Of a stretch of DNA of 64,000 nucleotides, positions 46,086 to 54,912 are shown in pieces. The notes beneath the pieces were generated by a model, which saw nothing but the letters and a program-made list of their open reading frames with translations, did no database searches and was not told where the DNA came from. Numbering within the stretch: position 1 is the stretch's first letter; each line of letters begins with the position of its first letter. This DNA comes from JAHRVQ01 sp051278195 (lineage in GTDB: Bacteria; Pseudomonadota; Gammaproteobacteria; Pseudomonadales; Azotimanducaceae): the NCBI GenBank assembly GCA_051278195.1, contig JBNMQM010000011.1, positions 22,043-86,042 of the forward strand. Reading direction: 5' to 3'. The translations under genes and the position numbers were made by a program.

Positions 46086-47771
46086 TCAGGATTGTGCTCT
46101 CGGTTTTTCTGAGGGCTCTTTACCCGCTGAGGGCTCTTTACCCGCTGAGGGCTCTTTACCCGCTGAGGGCTCTGCCAATTCGCTGATAAAATCTACATGA
46201 CGCATCAGCGTGTATTGGTAGGCTTCTATCAACGCGTTCCAACTTGCCTGAATAATATCGACATTGACGCCGATTGTGCCAAAAATTTCACCTTCAAAAC
46301 TATGCTCAAGGTACACCCGAACTTTCGCCGCAGTCTCCTCGGTACTGTTGATGACCCGGACAGAGTAGTCGGTCAAATGCAGGTCAAGTAACGAGGGAAA
46401 AGGCTCTACCAATGCTTTCTGCAGTGCTTTATTCAACGCATCGACTGGGCCGCGGCCCTCCGCGGCACAGAGTTTTACATCATCGCCTACCCGAACCTTC
46501 ACACTAGCTTCGATCAGCCCTTCACTCTCCTGGGGCTCCTCGTTCGATGGACTATAAATTCGATAGTAAAGTGGCTCGAACTGGGCCGCATAGCGACCAA
46601 TATGACGCCGTACCAATAGATCAAAACTGCCGTCAGCGTTCTCATAAGAAAATCCGGCATGTTCCTTGTCCTGCACTTCATCCAGGATAGCTTTTACAGC
46701 TTTATTGTCTTCAAGCTCAGAATATCGATTCGCCAACTTCGCTCTTAAGTTAGAACCACCTGCCAACTCGCTGATCAGTATCTTTCGAGAATTGCCAACT
46801 AGCTCAGGGTCAATATGCTCATAAGTCGCAGGGTTTCTCTGCACGGCACTCACATGCACGCCACCCTTGTGAGCGAACGCCGAGGGACCGACGTATGGTT
46901 GTCCCGACGGGCCCTGCATGTTGAGATATTCCCAGACAACTTTCGATAGATTAGTAAGCCCCTTGAGTCGCCCCTCTGGTAAACATTCATATCCCAGCTT
47001 CAACTCAAGATTAGGAATAATGGAAGTTAGATCGACGTTACCGCAACGCTCACCGATACCATTGATGGTGCCGTGAACTTGAATGACGCCCTCTTCGATT
47101 GCCCGTAGTGTGTTGGCGACACCCAAACCGCCGTCATTGTGGACATGGATCCCAAGCTTAATGCCAGGAATTTCCTTCAGCACTTCTCGTATCGCTGGCC
47201 CGAGTTCATGAGGCAGTACGCCACCATTGGTATCACAGAGAATGACTCGGCTAGCGCCAGAGTCCACTGCACACTGCAAGGTTGCGAGTGCATATCCCGG
47301 ATCGCTGCGAAAACCGTCGAAGAAATGTTCAGCGTCGTAGAAAACCGGATTGCCTGTTGCCGCAACCAGATGCGCGACGGAGCCACTGATCATGTCGAGG
47401 TTTTTGTCGGGACTCACTCTTAGGGCTTGTTCAACATGCAGATCCCAAGATTTACCAAAGATGCAGGTTGCATCTGCTTTCGCTGCTACTAATTTTTGCA
47501 GGAAAAAATCGTCCGCGGGCTTAACATCAGCACGATGGGTAGAACCAAAAGCGACAATTTTGGCTGTCTCTAGTACAAGGTCCTTCGAAAGAGCAAAAAA
47601 TTCGTCATCCTTTGGATTAGAGCCCGGCCAGCCACCCTCAATAAAGTCGATACCCATGGCATCTAAAGCCACAGCAATATCCAACTTATCGCCTAAGCTG
47701 AGATTGACACCCTCGCCCTGATTTCCATCGCGCAATGTGGTGTCATAGATTTCAATTTTCTTTCTGGCCAT
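46086..47771 (-). CDS. cimA: Citramalate synthase
   Basis: 561 residues. HMGL-like TIM barrel with YDTTLRDGNQGEGVNLS, HVHNDGGLGVANTLRAIEEG and FAHKGGVHVSAVQ, followed by a LeuA-type regulatory domain. Length and DTTLRDGNQGEG fit the CimA/TIGR00977 type, which makes citramalate from pyruvate and acetyl-CoA for isoleucine. It follows leuC and leuD, which act on citramalate, supporting this reading over 2-isopropylmalate synthase. The C-terminus carries a PSAGKE tandem repeat. Confidence 0.9.
   Translation of the reverse strand: MARKKIEIYDTTLRDGNQGEGVNLSLGDKLDIAVALDAMGIDFIEGGWPGSNPKDDEFFALSKDLVLETAKIVAFGSTHRADVKPADDFFLQKLVAAKADATCIFGKSWDLHVEQALRVSPDKNLDMISGSVAHLVAATGNPVFYDAEHFFDGFRSDPGYALATLQCAVDSGASRVILCDTNGGVLPHELGPAIREVLKEIPGIKLGIHVHNDGGLGVANTLRAIEEGVIQVHGTINGIGERCGNVDLTSIIPNLELKLGYECLPEGRLKGLTNLSKVVWEYLNMQGPSGQPYVGPSAFAHKGGVHVSAVQRNPATYEHIDPELVGNSRKILISELAGGSNLRAKLANRYSELEDNKAVKAILDEVQDKEHAGFSYENADGSFDLLVRRHIGRYAAQFEPLYYRIYSPSNEEPQESEGLIEASVKVRVGDDVKLCAAEGRGPVDALNKALQKALVEPFPSLLDLHLTDYSVRVINSTEETAAKVRVYLEHSFEGEIFGTIGVNVDIIQASWNALIEAYQYTLMRHVDFISELAEPSAGKEPSAGKEPSAGKEPSEKPRAQS
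46109..46172 (-). repeat. 18-bp tandem repeat at the 3' end of cimA
   Basis: Three identical 18-bp copies (46119-46136, 46137-46154, 46155-46172) plus a 10-bp partial copy (46109-46118). On the minus strand each encodes Glu-Pro-Ser-Ala-Gly-Lys, giving a repetitive tail after the regulatory domain. Perfect identity indicates recent expansion. Confidence 0.95.
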
Positions 47772-47784
47772 CCCAACCCCGGGG

Positions 47785-48381
47785 TTATATGTAGCCTAAT
47801 CGCTCGGCCGTTACCTTAATCGCGTCGTTTGCCTGAAGCAAGGTATCAAGCGGGTCATAATTGGCTGAGAGAAAAGCCTGACGGCTGCTTGCCTTCATCG
47901 TTATGGGGAAAATTTGATTTGCGCAGACCACCTGCATCTCGTGTAAATCGACGGTCAAATCAACTTCCGGCTCAGCTTCGATAATTTTCGCCAATGCTTC
48001 GCGTTGCGCCTTTACCATCACGACGCAAGGAATACCCAGTGTCGTGCAATTGCCCTGAAAAATCTCGGCGAAGCTTTCTGCAATCACCGCCTTAAAACCA
48101 AACTTCTGCAGTGCCTGAGGCGCATGCTCACGACTGGAGCCACAACCAAAGTTAGCGTCAGACATCAGTATCTCGGCGCCCTGATGTTCGGCTGCATCAA
48201 GCGGGTGGTTCTTACTGTTGTTCTCAGTATCAAACCGCTCATCAAAAAACAAAGCTGGCCCTAGTTCGTCAAAGGTCACACACTTGAGGAATCTGGCCGG
48301 AATAATCCGGTCCGTGTCTATATCATTACCCGCGACATAAATGCCTTTGCCGTTAACTTTCGTGACGTCGTTACTTTCCAT
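47785..48381 (-). CDS. leuD: Isopropylmalate isomerase small subunit
   Basis: 198 residues, standard length. The swivel domain has NDIDTDRIIPARFLK and NFGCGSSREHAPQAL. With LeuC it dehydrates and rehydrates 2-isopropylmalate in leucine synthesis and citramalate in the pyruvate route to isoleucine. 55 nt after leuC and 13 nt before cimA. Confidence 0.96.
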   Translation of the reverse strand: MESNDVTKVNGKGIYVAGNDIDTDRIIPARFLKCVTFDELGPALFFDERFDTENNSKNHPLDAAEHQGAEILMSDANFGCGSSREHAPQALQKFGFKAVIAESFAEIFQGNCTTLGIPCVVMVKAQREALAKIIEAEPEVDLTVDLHEMQVVCANQIFPITMKASSRQAFLSANYDPLDTLLQANDAIKVTAERLGYI

Positions 48382-48436
48382 AATATTTCGCTCTGACTAT
48401 TGTGCTCTGACCGTGTGCTCTGAATCGTTGTTCCGT

Positions 48437-49858
48437 CTAGGTGAGGCCAAATACCTCGCGGGCGTCTGCGACCTTCCCTTCTATCGCAGAAGCCGCAACC
48501 ATGATGGGGCTCATCAAAATAGTTCTGCCGGTAGAAGAACCTTGCCGACCAATGAAGTTGCGATTCGAGCTAGAAGCACAAACCTCATCCCCGACCAATT
48601 TGTCGGGGTTCATCGCGAGGCACATCGAACAACCTGGTTTGCGCCACTCAAAGCCTGCAGCTTCAAAAACCTCGTGCAAACCGAGTGCCCTTGCAGCAGC
48701 GTCCACTTTCTCTGAACCTGGCACCGCAATAGCCTTGATACCAGGGGCAACCTTGCTACCAGCAATCAACTTCGCCACTGCCTGGAAATCAGATAAACGG
48801 CCGTTGGTACAGCTGCCGATAAATGCCACGTCGATTTTAGTACCTTTAATCGGTGTGTTCGCTGGTATCTGCATATATCTCAGTGCGTCACTGATCAGAT
48901 CTTTCTCTAGCCCTTCAAGTAACTCCGGGTCGGGTGTCGATTCTTTGATTGAAATCGCCTGTCCGGGCGTAATACCCCAGGTCACAGTCGGCTCTATATC
49001 CTTAGCATGAATAACGACAAGATCATCGTAGCTGGCGTCAGGGTCCGATGCATAAGACAACCACTTTTCAGCAGCAGCCTCAAATTCTGCACCAGCAGGT
49101 ACTCGATCTCTGCCGCGCAAATATTCAATTGTGGTCTGATCTGGGTTGATGTAACCGCAGCGAGCACCGCCTTCAATACTCATATTACAGACGGTCATAC
49201 GCTCTTCCATGGTCATCGCGCTGATCGTCGAGCCCGAGTATTCGTAGGCATAACCAACGCCACCGTTCACGCCAAGCGTTCGAATAATGTGCAGAGTGAC
49301 ATCTTTCGCAGTAACACCCGCGCCAAGTTCACCTTCAACTTCAATCCGACGGACCTTAAGCGGGTCCATCGCCAGAGTCTGGCTGGCGAGCACATCTCTC
49401 ACCTGACTGGTGCCGATACCCAATGCAATACAACCAAACGCGCCATGCGTAGAAGTGTGACTGTCACCACAACAAACTGTCAGCCCTGGCTGGGTTAAAC
49501 CAAGTTCTGGCCCAACGATGTGAACGATACCCTGCGATCCTGATTCCGGCGGAAAAAATTCGATGCCGTGTTCTGCAGTGGCATCACTCAAAACCTGAAT
49601 CATCTGTTCCGCCATATCATCTTGCAATGGCCGAGACTGATCGTCTGTGGGAATAATATGATCAACGGTCGCGAATGTCCGAGACGGATAGGCGACACCG
49701 AGACCCTTATCACGCAGCATGCCAAACGCTTGGGGGCTGGTAACTTCATGAATCAAATGTAAACCAATGAATATCTGGTATTGCCCACTGTCGAGTTGCT
49801 GTACGACATGACCATCCCAAACTTTTTGAAACAAATTTTTGCCCACGGGCGGTTCCAT
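48437..49858 (-). CDS. leuC: Isopropylmalate isomerase large subunit
   Basis: 473 residues. Aconitase-like [4Fe-4S] enzyme; cluster cysteines in FIGSCTNGRLSDF and in KPGCSMCLAMNPD. GDSHTSTHGAFG and the N-terminal HLIHEVTSPQAF are diagnostic. An in-frame GTG four codons after the chosen ATG has GGA upstream and could be the real start. First gene of the leuC-leuD-cimA-galT run; an inverted repeat lies in its leader. Confidence 0.96.
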   Translation of the reverse strand: MEPPVGKNLFQKVWDGHVVQQLDSGQYQIFIGLHLIHEVTSPQAFGMLRDKGLGVAYPSRTFATVDHIIPTDDQSRPLQDDMAEQMIQVLSDATAEHGIEFFPPESGSQGIVHIVGPELGLTQPGLTVCCGDSHTSTHGAFGCIALGIGTSQVRDVLASQTLAMDPLKVRRIEVEGELGAGVTAKDVTLHIIRTLGVNGGVGYAYEYSGSTISAMTMEERMTVCNMSIEGGARCGYINPDQTTIEYLRGRDRVPAGAEFEAAAEKWLSYASDPDASYDDLVVIHAKDIEPTVTWGITPGQAISIKESTPDPELLEGLEKDLISDALRYMQIPANTPIKGTKIDVAFIGSCTNGRLSDFQAVAKLIAGSKVAPGIKAIAVPGSEKVDAAARALGLHEVFEAAGFEWRKPGCSMCLAMNPDKLVGDEVCASSSNRNFIGRQGSSTGRTILMSPIMVAASAIEGKVADAREVFGLT

Positions 49859-49902
49859 CCAACGTGCTAAAAACGAAAACCAATTCTAGCATCTTTGGTT
49901 GT

Positions 49903-49941
49903 CGAGAGAATTCCAATCCGGAATCTTGGAAATTACTCTCG
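49903..49941 (-). other. Interrupted inverted repeat upstream of leuC
   Basis: Arms CGAGAG plus TTCCAA (49903-49908, 49911-49916) and TTGGAA plus CTCTCG (49926-49931, 49936-49941), with a 2/4-nt internal loop and a 9-nt apical loop. It sits between the end of the large orphan gene and leuC. No T-run follows. It may be an operator or a leader structure for the leu operon. Confidence 0.4.
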
Positions 49942-49963
49942 GGGGTGCCAAAGGTCAGAAGAC

Positions 49964-52258
49964 TTACTTCGAAAGGTCGATAACCTGGCTGCTCAGTTTC
50001 GAATTAGGGAGCACCTCGTAAAAAACTTCTTCACTGTGGTCACCCTGCACTTTGCCGTCTTGCCAGCGCCCCACTCGGCCTTCGCGAATCACCAGATCAC
50101 GTTCTTTGCCTTGCAGATCGGGGAATTTACCCACAAACATGGTTTCTGTCGTTTCACCGGTTTTAAGTTTGAGTTTCTTGAGTGGGATCTCCGACATCAG
50201 CTTTTTGAACCCTGGCTTCGACAGCAAAATACCATTTAGGTTATAAGTAAGATGATGTTCACCCTTCTCACCGTGCTGTTGGTCACTGGCATTTACTTCG
50301 AGCACATCGACATTGAAGCGTCCCTCATAGCCATCTCGCAGACGCCATGAACAAGAAGACAAGCGATCAGCGTCACCAATCGCTGACGAAATCATAATGG
50401 GCTTGTCTTCATCAAAGAGAAACAGAGGTTTGTCGTCGGAGAAACAAATGCCAATGCCAATCTCTAACCCGGGCAACCCAGTTTTGCCTGCGTGAGCATT
50501 TTTCGAGATCACAATATCCAGTATTTCTTTCGCCATCCCGCAAGCACGAGCCACGGTGTACCAATGATTCGGCGCATCATTGTGCTCATAAAATCCAAGA
50601 ATGACCGCATCGCCTTCGATAAAAACTTTTACTGCACCATAGGTTTGTAACCTTTCGGTTATTGGGCCGAAAAAGCGCAAACTAAAATAGGATGCTGGGT
50701 TGAGAGACTGGTTTAACAATTCTCGGGTCACGGTCGTGGAACCACGGACATCCGCCTTCAAGATCACATGACGAACTATTTTGGATTCAACCGTTGTGAC
50801 CTCTTTCAACTCAGCTTCATCGATAAGTTCGTATAGGTGCCCACCCGCTCGCGCCAGTTGTATATCTTTAACTTCAGTAATCACGTTAATGCGATTCAAA
50901 GCTCTATGAGCAAAGCGAAAATATTTAAGGTGCAAACGATAACGAAATAAGTCTGACAGAATTCTAAGAAAGTATTCGTCGCCCTCTTCTTTTATGACCT
51001 TGCTAAGCTGCGAGGTCACATCATCAAGTCGTTTCACTAGAGCGACGGCCCCTTCTCGCGATTGATCGAGCCGGCCTATTGCCTTCTTACTATCGTTGCC
51101 CGCAATGTAGGCGCAAGCTATACGGATATCCAAAAGCAACTGATCACTCGTTGACCAGTTGCCGCGCAGTAAATAACAAGCAACCGCCTCGCGAAACTCT
51201 GTCTCCGTGTACATCTTCTTGCGAAGGTCGGCGGTCAGCTTTTTGAGTTTTTTCAACTCACCTTTAAGCTCCCACTGGCCTTTGATACCTAACGAGTCCT
51301 TAAGCTCACGGAGCTCCTTCTCCTGCACAGACGGATCAAGCAATGCACGGACATTGCCAGGATGTTCAAGCCAACCGTAGCTTTCGGTCAATGTCGTACT
51401 TTGATCTACACTTGGCCCTAGTATGTCCTGCGAGGAAAACAAACCGTGTAGTGTGTCGAAAACCTCTGTCGCGCCAACCTTTACATCGTCTTTTAAAGCA
51501 CGAGTTTCAAGCTCAGGCACTTCGAGCTTAAGTGTGTCTTCAAGTCGGAGATTGATGGCTGCAAACCCTTTACCGCCATTCGGCCACAGCGCGTAGCATT
51601 CCGCCAACATGCCAATATCAATTGGCGAATCAGCACAGAGCATAGGATTGAACATTACGTTTAAAATATCACTGGTATCGCCCGGCGTTATTTGTTTACG
51701 CAGTTCTCGCAAACCATTCTCTTCTCGCTGAACCAGTTGGAAAACAGCCCGATTCGCCCGAAACAAAAAGTCATCGTGATGTTTGCGCAGCCATGCAAGA
51801 CGCTCTTGCGTCGCCAACAAACTACGTGACCCGGCATATTGCTGTTGCGCAACAGCTGCCTCTGTTTCGTCATTGAGTTTAGACAACGCCCGACGAACCT
51901 CTTTTAACAAGAACTTGACGACGCCAAAATGTAGCACTTGTAGCTGGCTGGCAGTCAAATCGGATTTCGTTCGATGCAGGCTCACCGTCATCATATCGCG
52001 GTAACTGGTTCTAAACTCATCCATTTCATCTGAGCTGCCAGCTGGTCGTTTTCCGGCGGCTACTTTCTTCGCGATCTTTTCGATGACTTCTCTAGAGTAT
52101 AAAATAAAGTCATCGCTCAGGCGGACATCGATGTGATAATTGTCAATACCTTTCGACAAGAGGCTAGTGTCCAGAAAACTATCGCCTGGCACTTCAATTT
52201 TTGCAAGTAATCGCGACCGGGCATCGATGTTGACTGGCTGGTTCAATCTAGTTTCCAC
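49964..52258 (-). CDS. Orphan 764-residue protein with divergent cyclase-like domain
   Basis: I do not recognise the full-length protein. Residues 1-480 are mostly helical, without a signal peptide or membrane segment. From about 495 a region resembles a class III nucleotide cyclase: VILKADVRGSTTVTREL and VKVFIEGDAVILGFYE hold the two metal-binding Asp positions, and GLEIGIGICFSDD then SSAIGDADRLSSCS occupy the place of the Asn-Arg helix, but the usual Asn-x-x-x-Arg is not clear. The C-terminal 120 residues have no match I can name. Probably cytoplasmic. It stands alone on the minus strand, 105 nt before leuC. Confidence 0.75.
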   Translation of the reverse strand: METRLNQPVNIDARSRLLAKIEVPGDSFLDTSLLSKGIDNYHIDVRLSDDFILYSREVIEKIAKKVAAGKRPAGSSDEMDEFRTSYRDMMTVSLHRTKSDLTASQLQVLHFGVVKFLLKEVRRALSKLNDETEAAVAQQQYAGSRSLLATQERLAWLRKHHDDFLFRANRAVFQLVQREENGLRELRKQITPGDTSDILNVMFNPMLCADSPIDIGMLAECYALWPNGGKGFAAINLRLEDTLKLEVPELETRALKDDVKVGATEVFDTLHGLFSSQDILGPSVDQSTTLTESYGWLEHPGNVRALLDPSVQEKELRELKDSLGIKGQWELKGELKKLKKLTADLRKKMYTETEFREAVACYLLRGNWSTSDQLLLDIRIACAYIAGNDSKKAIGRLDQSREGAVALVKRLDDVTSQLSKVIKEEGDEYFLRILSDLFRYRLHLKYFRFAHRALNRINVITEVKDIQLARAGGHLYELIDEAELKEVTTVESKIVRHVILKADVRGSTTVTRELLNQSLNPASYFSLRFFGPITERLQTYGAVKVFIEGDAVILGFYEHNDAPNHWYTVARACGMAKEILDIVISKNAHAGKTGLPGLEIGIGICFSDDKPLFLFDEDKPIMISSAIGDADRLSSCSWRLRDGYEGRFNVDVLEVNASDQQHGEKGEHHLTYNLNGILLSKPGFKKLMSEIPLKKLKLKTGETTETMFVGKFPDLQGKERDLVIREGRVGRWQDGKVQGDHSEEVFYEVLPNSKLSSQVIDLSK

Positions 52259-52685
52259 TCTTTATCATTTTTAGCTTCACTTTAAAGTAGCACCTACACG
52301 TTGAATTATGCTCGCTTTAGATCATGAGTACCCGCGCAGAATAACGAGAGCACGTCTTCGCTGCGGTCTAGAGGTAACCACTGACTCAGTGCAGATCACG
52401 GGCTGACTCATCGATAGCGATCATACTCATTAAAGGTCATCGTGCAGATATTGATGGGTATCCAAAACCGACGACTGACAACCGGCACAAACCTGGCGAT
52501 AAAGCGGTCTTTGAATACCCAACTCACACCCTTTGCTGCATCTAGCCCCTCTATCCATCCGAACTGCTTTGGCGAACCAATGACTTTGCATCTCCCGCAG
52601 CGAGCAATCACCTATTCATAGCCGGCCATAGCCAGTCTCGCTTTCACTGGTATGATAACGCCAGTTTAACGTCGACCCAGTGAAA
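52259..52685. other. Gene-poor stretch with one doubtful small frame
   Basis: About 427 bp between divergent genes. The only notable open frame is a GTG-started one of 67 codons on the minus strand (52408-52611; GSPKQFGWIEGLDAAKG, ARFVPVVSRRFWIP). It reads like plausible protein but has no ribosome site I trust and no family I recognise; it could be a gene remnant. I see no tRNA, hairpin terminator or repeat here. Confidence 0.35.
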
Positions 52686-52808
52686 ATGAGTAAAATCAGA
52701 CCAACTGCAGTCACACTGCAAAAAAATGTAGAGCTCGCGAGCCTGCCTGCAACAATAGTGGCGCGTTGTGCTGCACTCCATCCAAAAGACAGGCAAGCCT
52801 GCGAATGA
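52686..52808 (+). CDS. Possible 40-residue leader ORF before GNAT gene
   Basis: ATG-started frame beginning MSKIRPTAVTLQKNVELA and ending DRQACE. Its TGA overlaps the ATG pair at 52805-52810 of the acetyltransferase, an arrangement suited to translational coupling. No strong Shine-Dalgarno and no known family; it may be chance. Confidence 0.25.
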   Translation: MSKIRPTAVTLQKNVELASLPATIVARCAALHPKDRQACE

Positions 52809-53377
52809 TGAACCTTGGCGCTAAGCGGCCACCGACAAGCTTCAAAACTAAGCGACTGTCGATTCAGCGTTGTGACCCTGCGTTTACCGATAGACTATTT
52901 GAGTCTGCAGCCAAATCGATAGAGGAAATTTACCCTTTTTTGCCATGGTGTCACCCAGGATATCAAAAGCCAGAAGCTAACCAATGGTTAGAGATTGCCC
53001 TAGCCCGATGGCGAAACGGCGATGCTTATGACTTCAGCATATTCAGTTTGGATGACGGCGCGTTATTGGGGGGTTGCAGTGTCAGCATCATCGACGACCA
53101 TCCCGTTGGTAATTTGGGTTATTGGATACGCACCGGATCTACGGGCGTCGGTATGGCGACGGAAGCAACGCTCGGTCTTGCTGAATTTTCTTTTCAGTTT
53201 CTGGACCTGCAGCGTATAGAAATTGTCATGTCGACCGAAAATGCGGGTAGTCGTCAGGTTGCGATCAATGCGGGCGCGCGTTTTGAAGGGACGCTTAGAA
53301 ATAGGCTACTGCTTCACGGTCAAAAGCACGATGCACACCTATATAGTTTGGTACCAGAATCATCAAAAGAAACGTAA
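52805..53377 (+). CDS. GNAT acetyltransferase, RimJ/RimL type
   Basis: About 190 residues from the ATG-ATG pair at 52805. Acetyl-CoA-dependent N-acetyltransferase of the RimJ/L subgroup: TKRLSIQRCDP start, NLGYWIRTGSTGVGMATEAT covering the acetyl-CoA loop, then LQRIEIVMSTENAGSRQVAINAGARFEGTLRN. Such enzymes often modify ribosomal-protein N-termini or antibiotics; the target is unknown. The frame opens 39 nt earlier, but the earlier start has no support. 33 nt before the aldehyde dehydrogenase. Confidence 0.85.
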   Translation: MMNLGAKRPPTSFKTKRLSIQRCDPAFTDRLFESAAKSIEEIYPFLPWCHPGYQKPEANQWLEIALARWRNGDAYDFSIFSLDDGALLGGCSVSIIDDHPVGNLGYWIRTGSTGVGMATEATLGLAEFSFQFLDLQRIEIVMSTENAGSRQVAINAGARFEGTLRNRLLLHGQKHDAHLYSLVPESSKET

Positions 53378-53410
53378 ACTCAAGGGAATATACACCAAGG
53401 GGAAAAGGAC

Positions 53411-54817
53411 ATGAGCGATAACGAAATCAAGGCAAATATGCTGGCAATCCTGGATCGGCAGAAACAGGACTACCTAAGAGAAGGTGTGGTGAGCGCAGAA
53501 ACGCGGATCGACCGATTGGATCGCTCGATTAATCTGCTGAAAAAATACGGCCCTGAACTATGCGATGCAATGGCAGCGGATTTTGGTCACCGCTCTCTTC
53601 AACAATCGAAACTAACCGATATCGATGGATCGATTGGACCTCTGGAAAATGCCAAGAAAAACGTTCGACGTTGGATGAAACCACAAAAACGGAAAACGAT
53701 GTTTCCCCTCAACATACTCGGCTCTAACTCCAGAGTCGAATATCAGCCTTTAGGTGTTGTCGGTTGTATTTCGCCCTGGAACTTCCCTGTGCAACTGACC
53801 TTTGCACCGCTTGCAGGTATCTTCGCTGCGGGCAATCGCACGATGATCAAGCCGTCAGAGTTTACACCCCAAACTTCCGCATTGATGGCAAAGATGTTTG
53901 CCGAAGCCTACAGCGAAGAAGAAGTCGCCGTGTTTACGGGTGGACCAGAAGTTGGCAGTGCTTTTAGCACGCTGCCTTTTGACCACTTGCTCTTTACCGG
54001 TGCCACCTCTATCGCCAAGCATGTAATGAGGGCAGCGGCTGAAAATTTGGTCCCTGTCACATTGGAACTCGGCGGCAAGTCGCCGGTCATTATCGGTGAG
54101 GACGCTGATATAGAACTTACTGCTGCCAATGTCATGGCGGGTAAAACCATGAATGCAGGTCAAATTTGCCTCGCTCCCGACTACGTATTCGTGCCAGAGA
54201 GTCGCGCTGATGAATTTGTCGCCGCAGCACAGGCTTCAGTGAAAAAAATGTTTAGCGACATTAAAGATAACCCCGATTACACCTCCATCGTAAACGAAAG
54301 ACATTTTGAACGGCTCACCGGTTATATAGATGATGCTAAAGCTAAAGGCGCCAGGGTCATTGAGATCAACCCCGCGGATGAAGATTTCAGCCAGCAACAA
54401 CATCACCGTATTCCTCCTACCATCATCATGGATCCCACCGATGATATGACGGTCATGCAGGAAGAGATTTTTGGTCCTGTGTTGCCGGTTAAGCGATATA
54501 CCAATATCGATGAACCGATTCAATACGTCAACGACCACCCTCGCCCACTGGGTTTGTACTACTTTGGCAAGGATAGTGCTCAGGAGCGTAAAGTTTTAGA
54601 CCGCACGACTTCTGGCGGTGTCACTGTCAACGACGTCATCATGCATATTACGCAAGAAGACCTGCCATTCGGCGGCGTTGGACCGAGCGGAATGGGTTCT
54701 TATCACGGCTACGATGGATTCAAAAATTTTAGCCATGCAAAAGCGATCTTTTCTCAATCCAAGACAGTCTCGAAGTTGGCAGCTGCGATGCGACCGCCTT
54801 ACAAGAAAGCGTCGTAG
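53411..54817 (+). CDS. Coniferyl-aldehyde-dehydrogenase-like enzyme
   Basis: 468 residues, NAD(P)-dependent aldehyde dehydrogenase. SPWNFPVQLTFAPLAG, catalytic Glu in TLELGGKSPVII and catalytic Cys in NAGQICLAPDYV. The overall pattern (PLGVVGCISPWNFP, NDVIMHITQEDLPFGGVG, MGSYHGYDGFKNFSH) is that of the CalB/coniferyl aldehyde dehydrogenase subgroup, which also covers medium-chain aldehydes. AAGG before the ATG; terminator immediately downstream. Confidence 0.9.
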   Translation: MSDNEIKANMLAILDRQKQDYLREGVVSAETRIDRLDRSINLLKKYGPELCDAMAADFGHRSLQQSKLTDIDGSIGPLENAKKNVRRWMKPQKRKTMFPLNILGSNSRVEYQPLGVVGCISPWNFPVQLTFAPLAGIFAAGNRTMIKPSEFTPQTSALMAKMFAEAYSEEEVAVFTGGPEVGSAFSTLPFDHLLFTGATSIAKHVMRAAAENLVPVTLELGGKSPVIIGEDADIELTAANVMAGKTMNAGQICLAPDYVFVPESRADEFVAAAQASVKKMFSDIKDNPDYTSIVNERHFERLTGYIDDAKAKGARVIEINPADEDFSQQQHHRIPPTIIMDPTDDMTVMQEEIFGPVLPVKRYTNIDEPIQYVNDHPRPLGLYYFGKDSAQERKVLDRTTSGGVTVNDVIMHITQEDLPFGGVGPSGMGSYHGYDGFKNFSHAKAIFSQSKTVSKLAAAMRPPYKKAS

Positions 54818-54826
54818 AGACCCAAC

Positions 54827-54869
54827 GAAAAAGGCCCCCTATCGTATTGGCGATAGAGGGCCTTTTTTT
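54827..54869. terminator. Bidirectional rho-independent terminator
   Basis: Stem AAGGCCCCCTATCG (54831-54844) pairing with CGATAGAGGGCCTT across loop TATTGG, one mismatch, followed by seven T on plus and five T on minus. Serves the aldehyde dehydrogenase gene on plus and the convergent propeller gene on minus. Confidence 0.93.
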
Positions 54870-54912
54870 ATTTCGTTAAGCCTCAGTTCGGAGCATCACA
54901 CCCCTTAAGTCA

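Noticed and set aside
52408..52611. GTG-started 67-codon gene
   Set aside because: Composition is protein-like, but no ribosome site, family or conserved neighbour supports it; left as a doubtful frame in the gene-poor stretch.
54826..54912. Remnant of an S9 catalytic domain after the propeller gene
   Set aside because: The gap holds only the bidirectional terminator; no GxSxG or other hydrolase residues in any frame.
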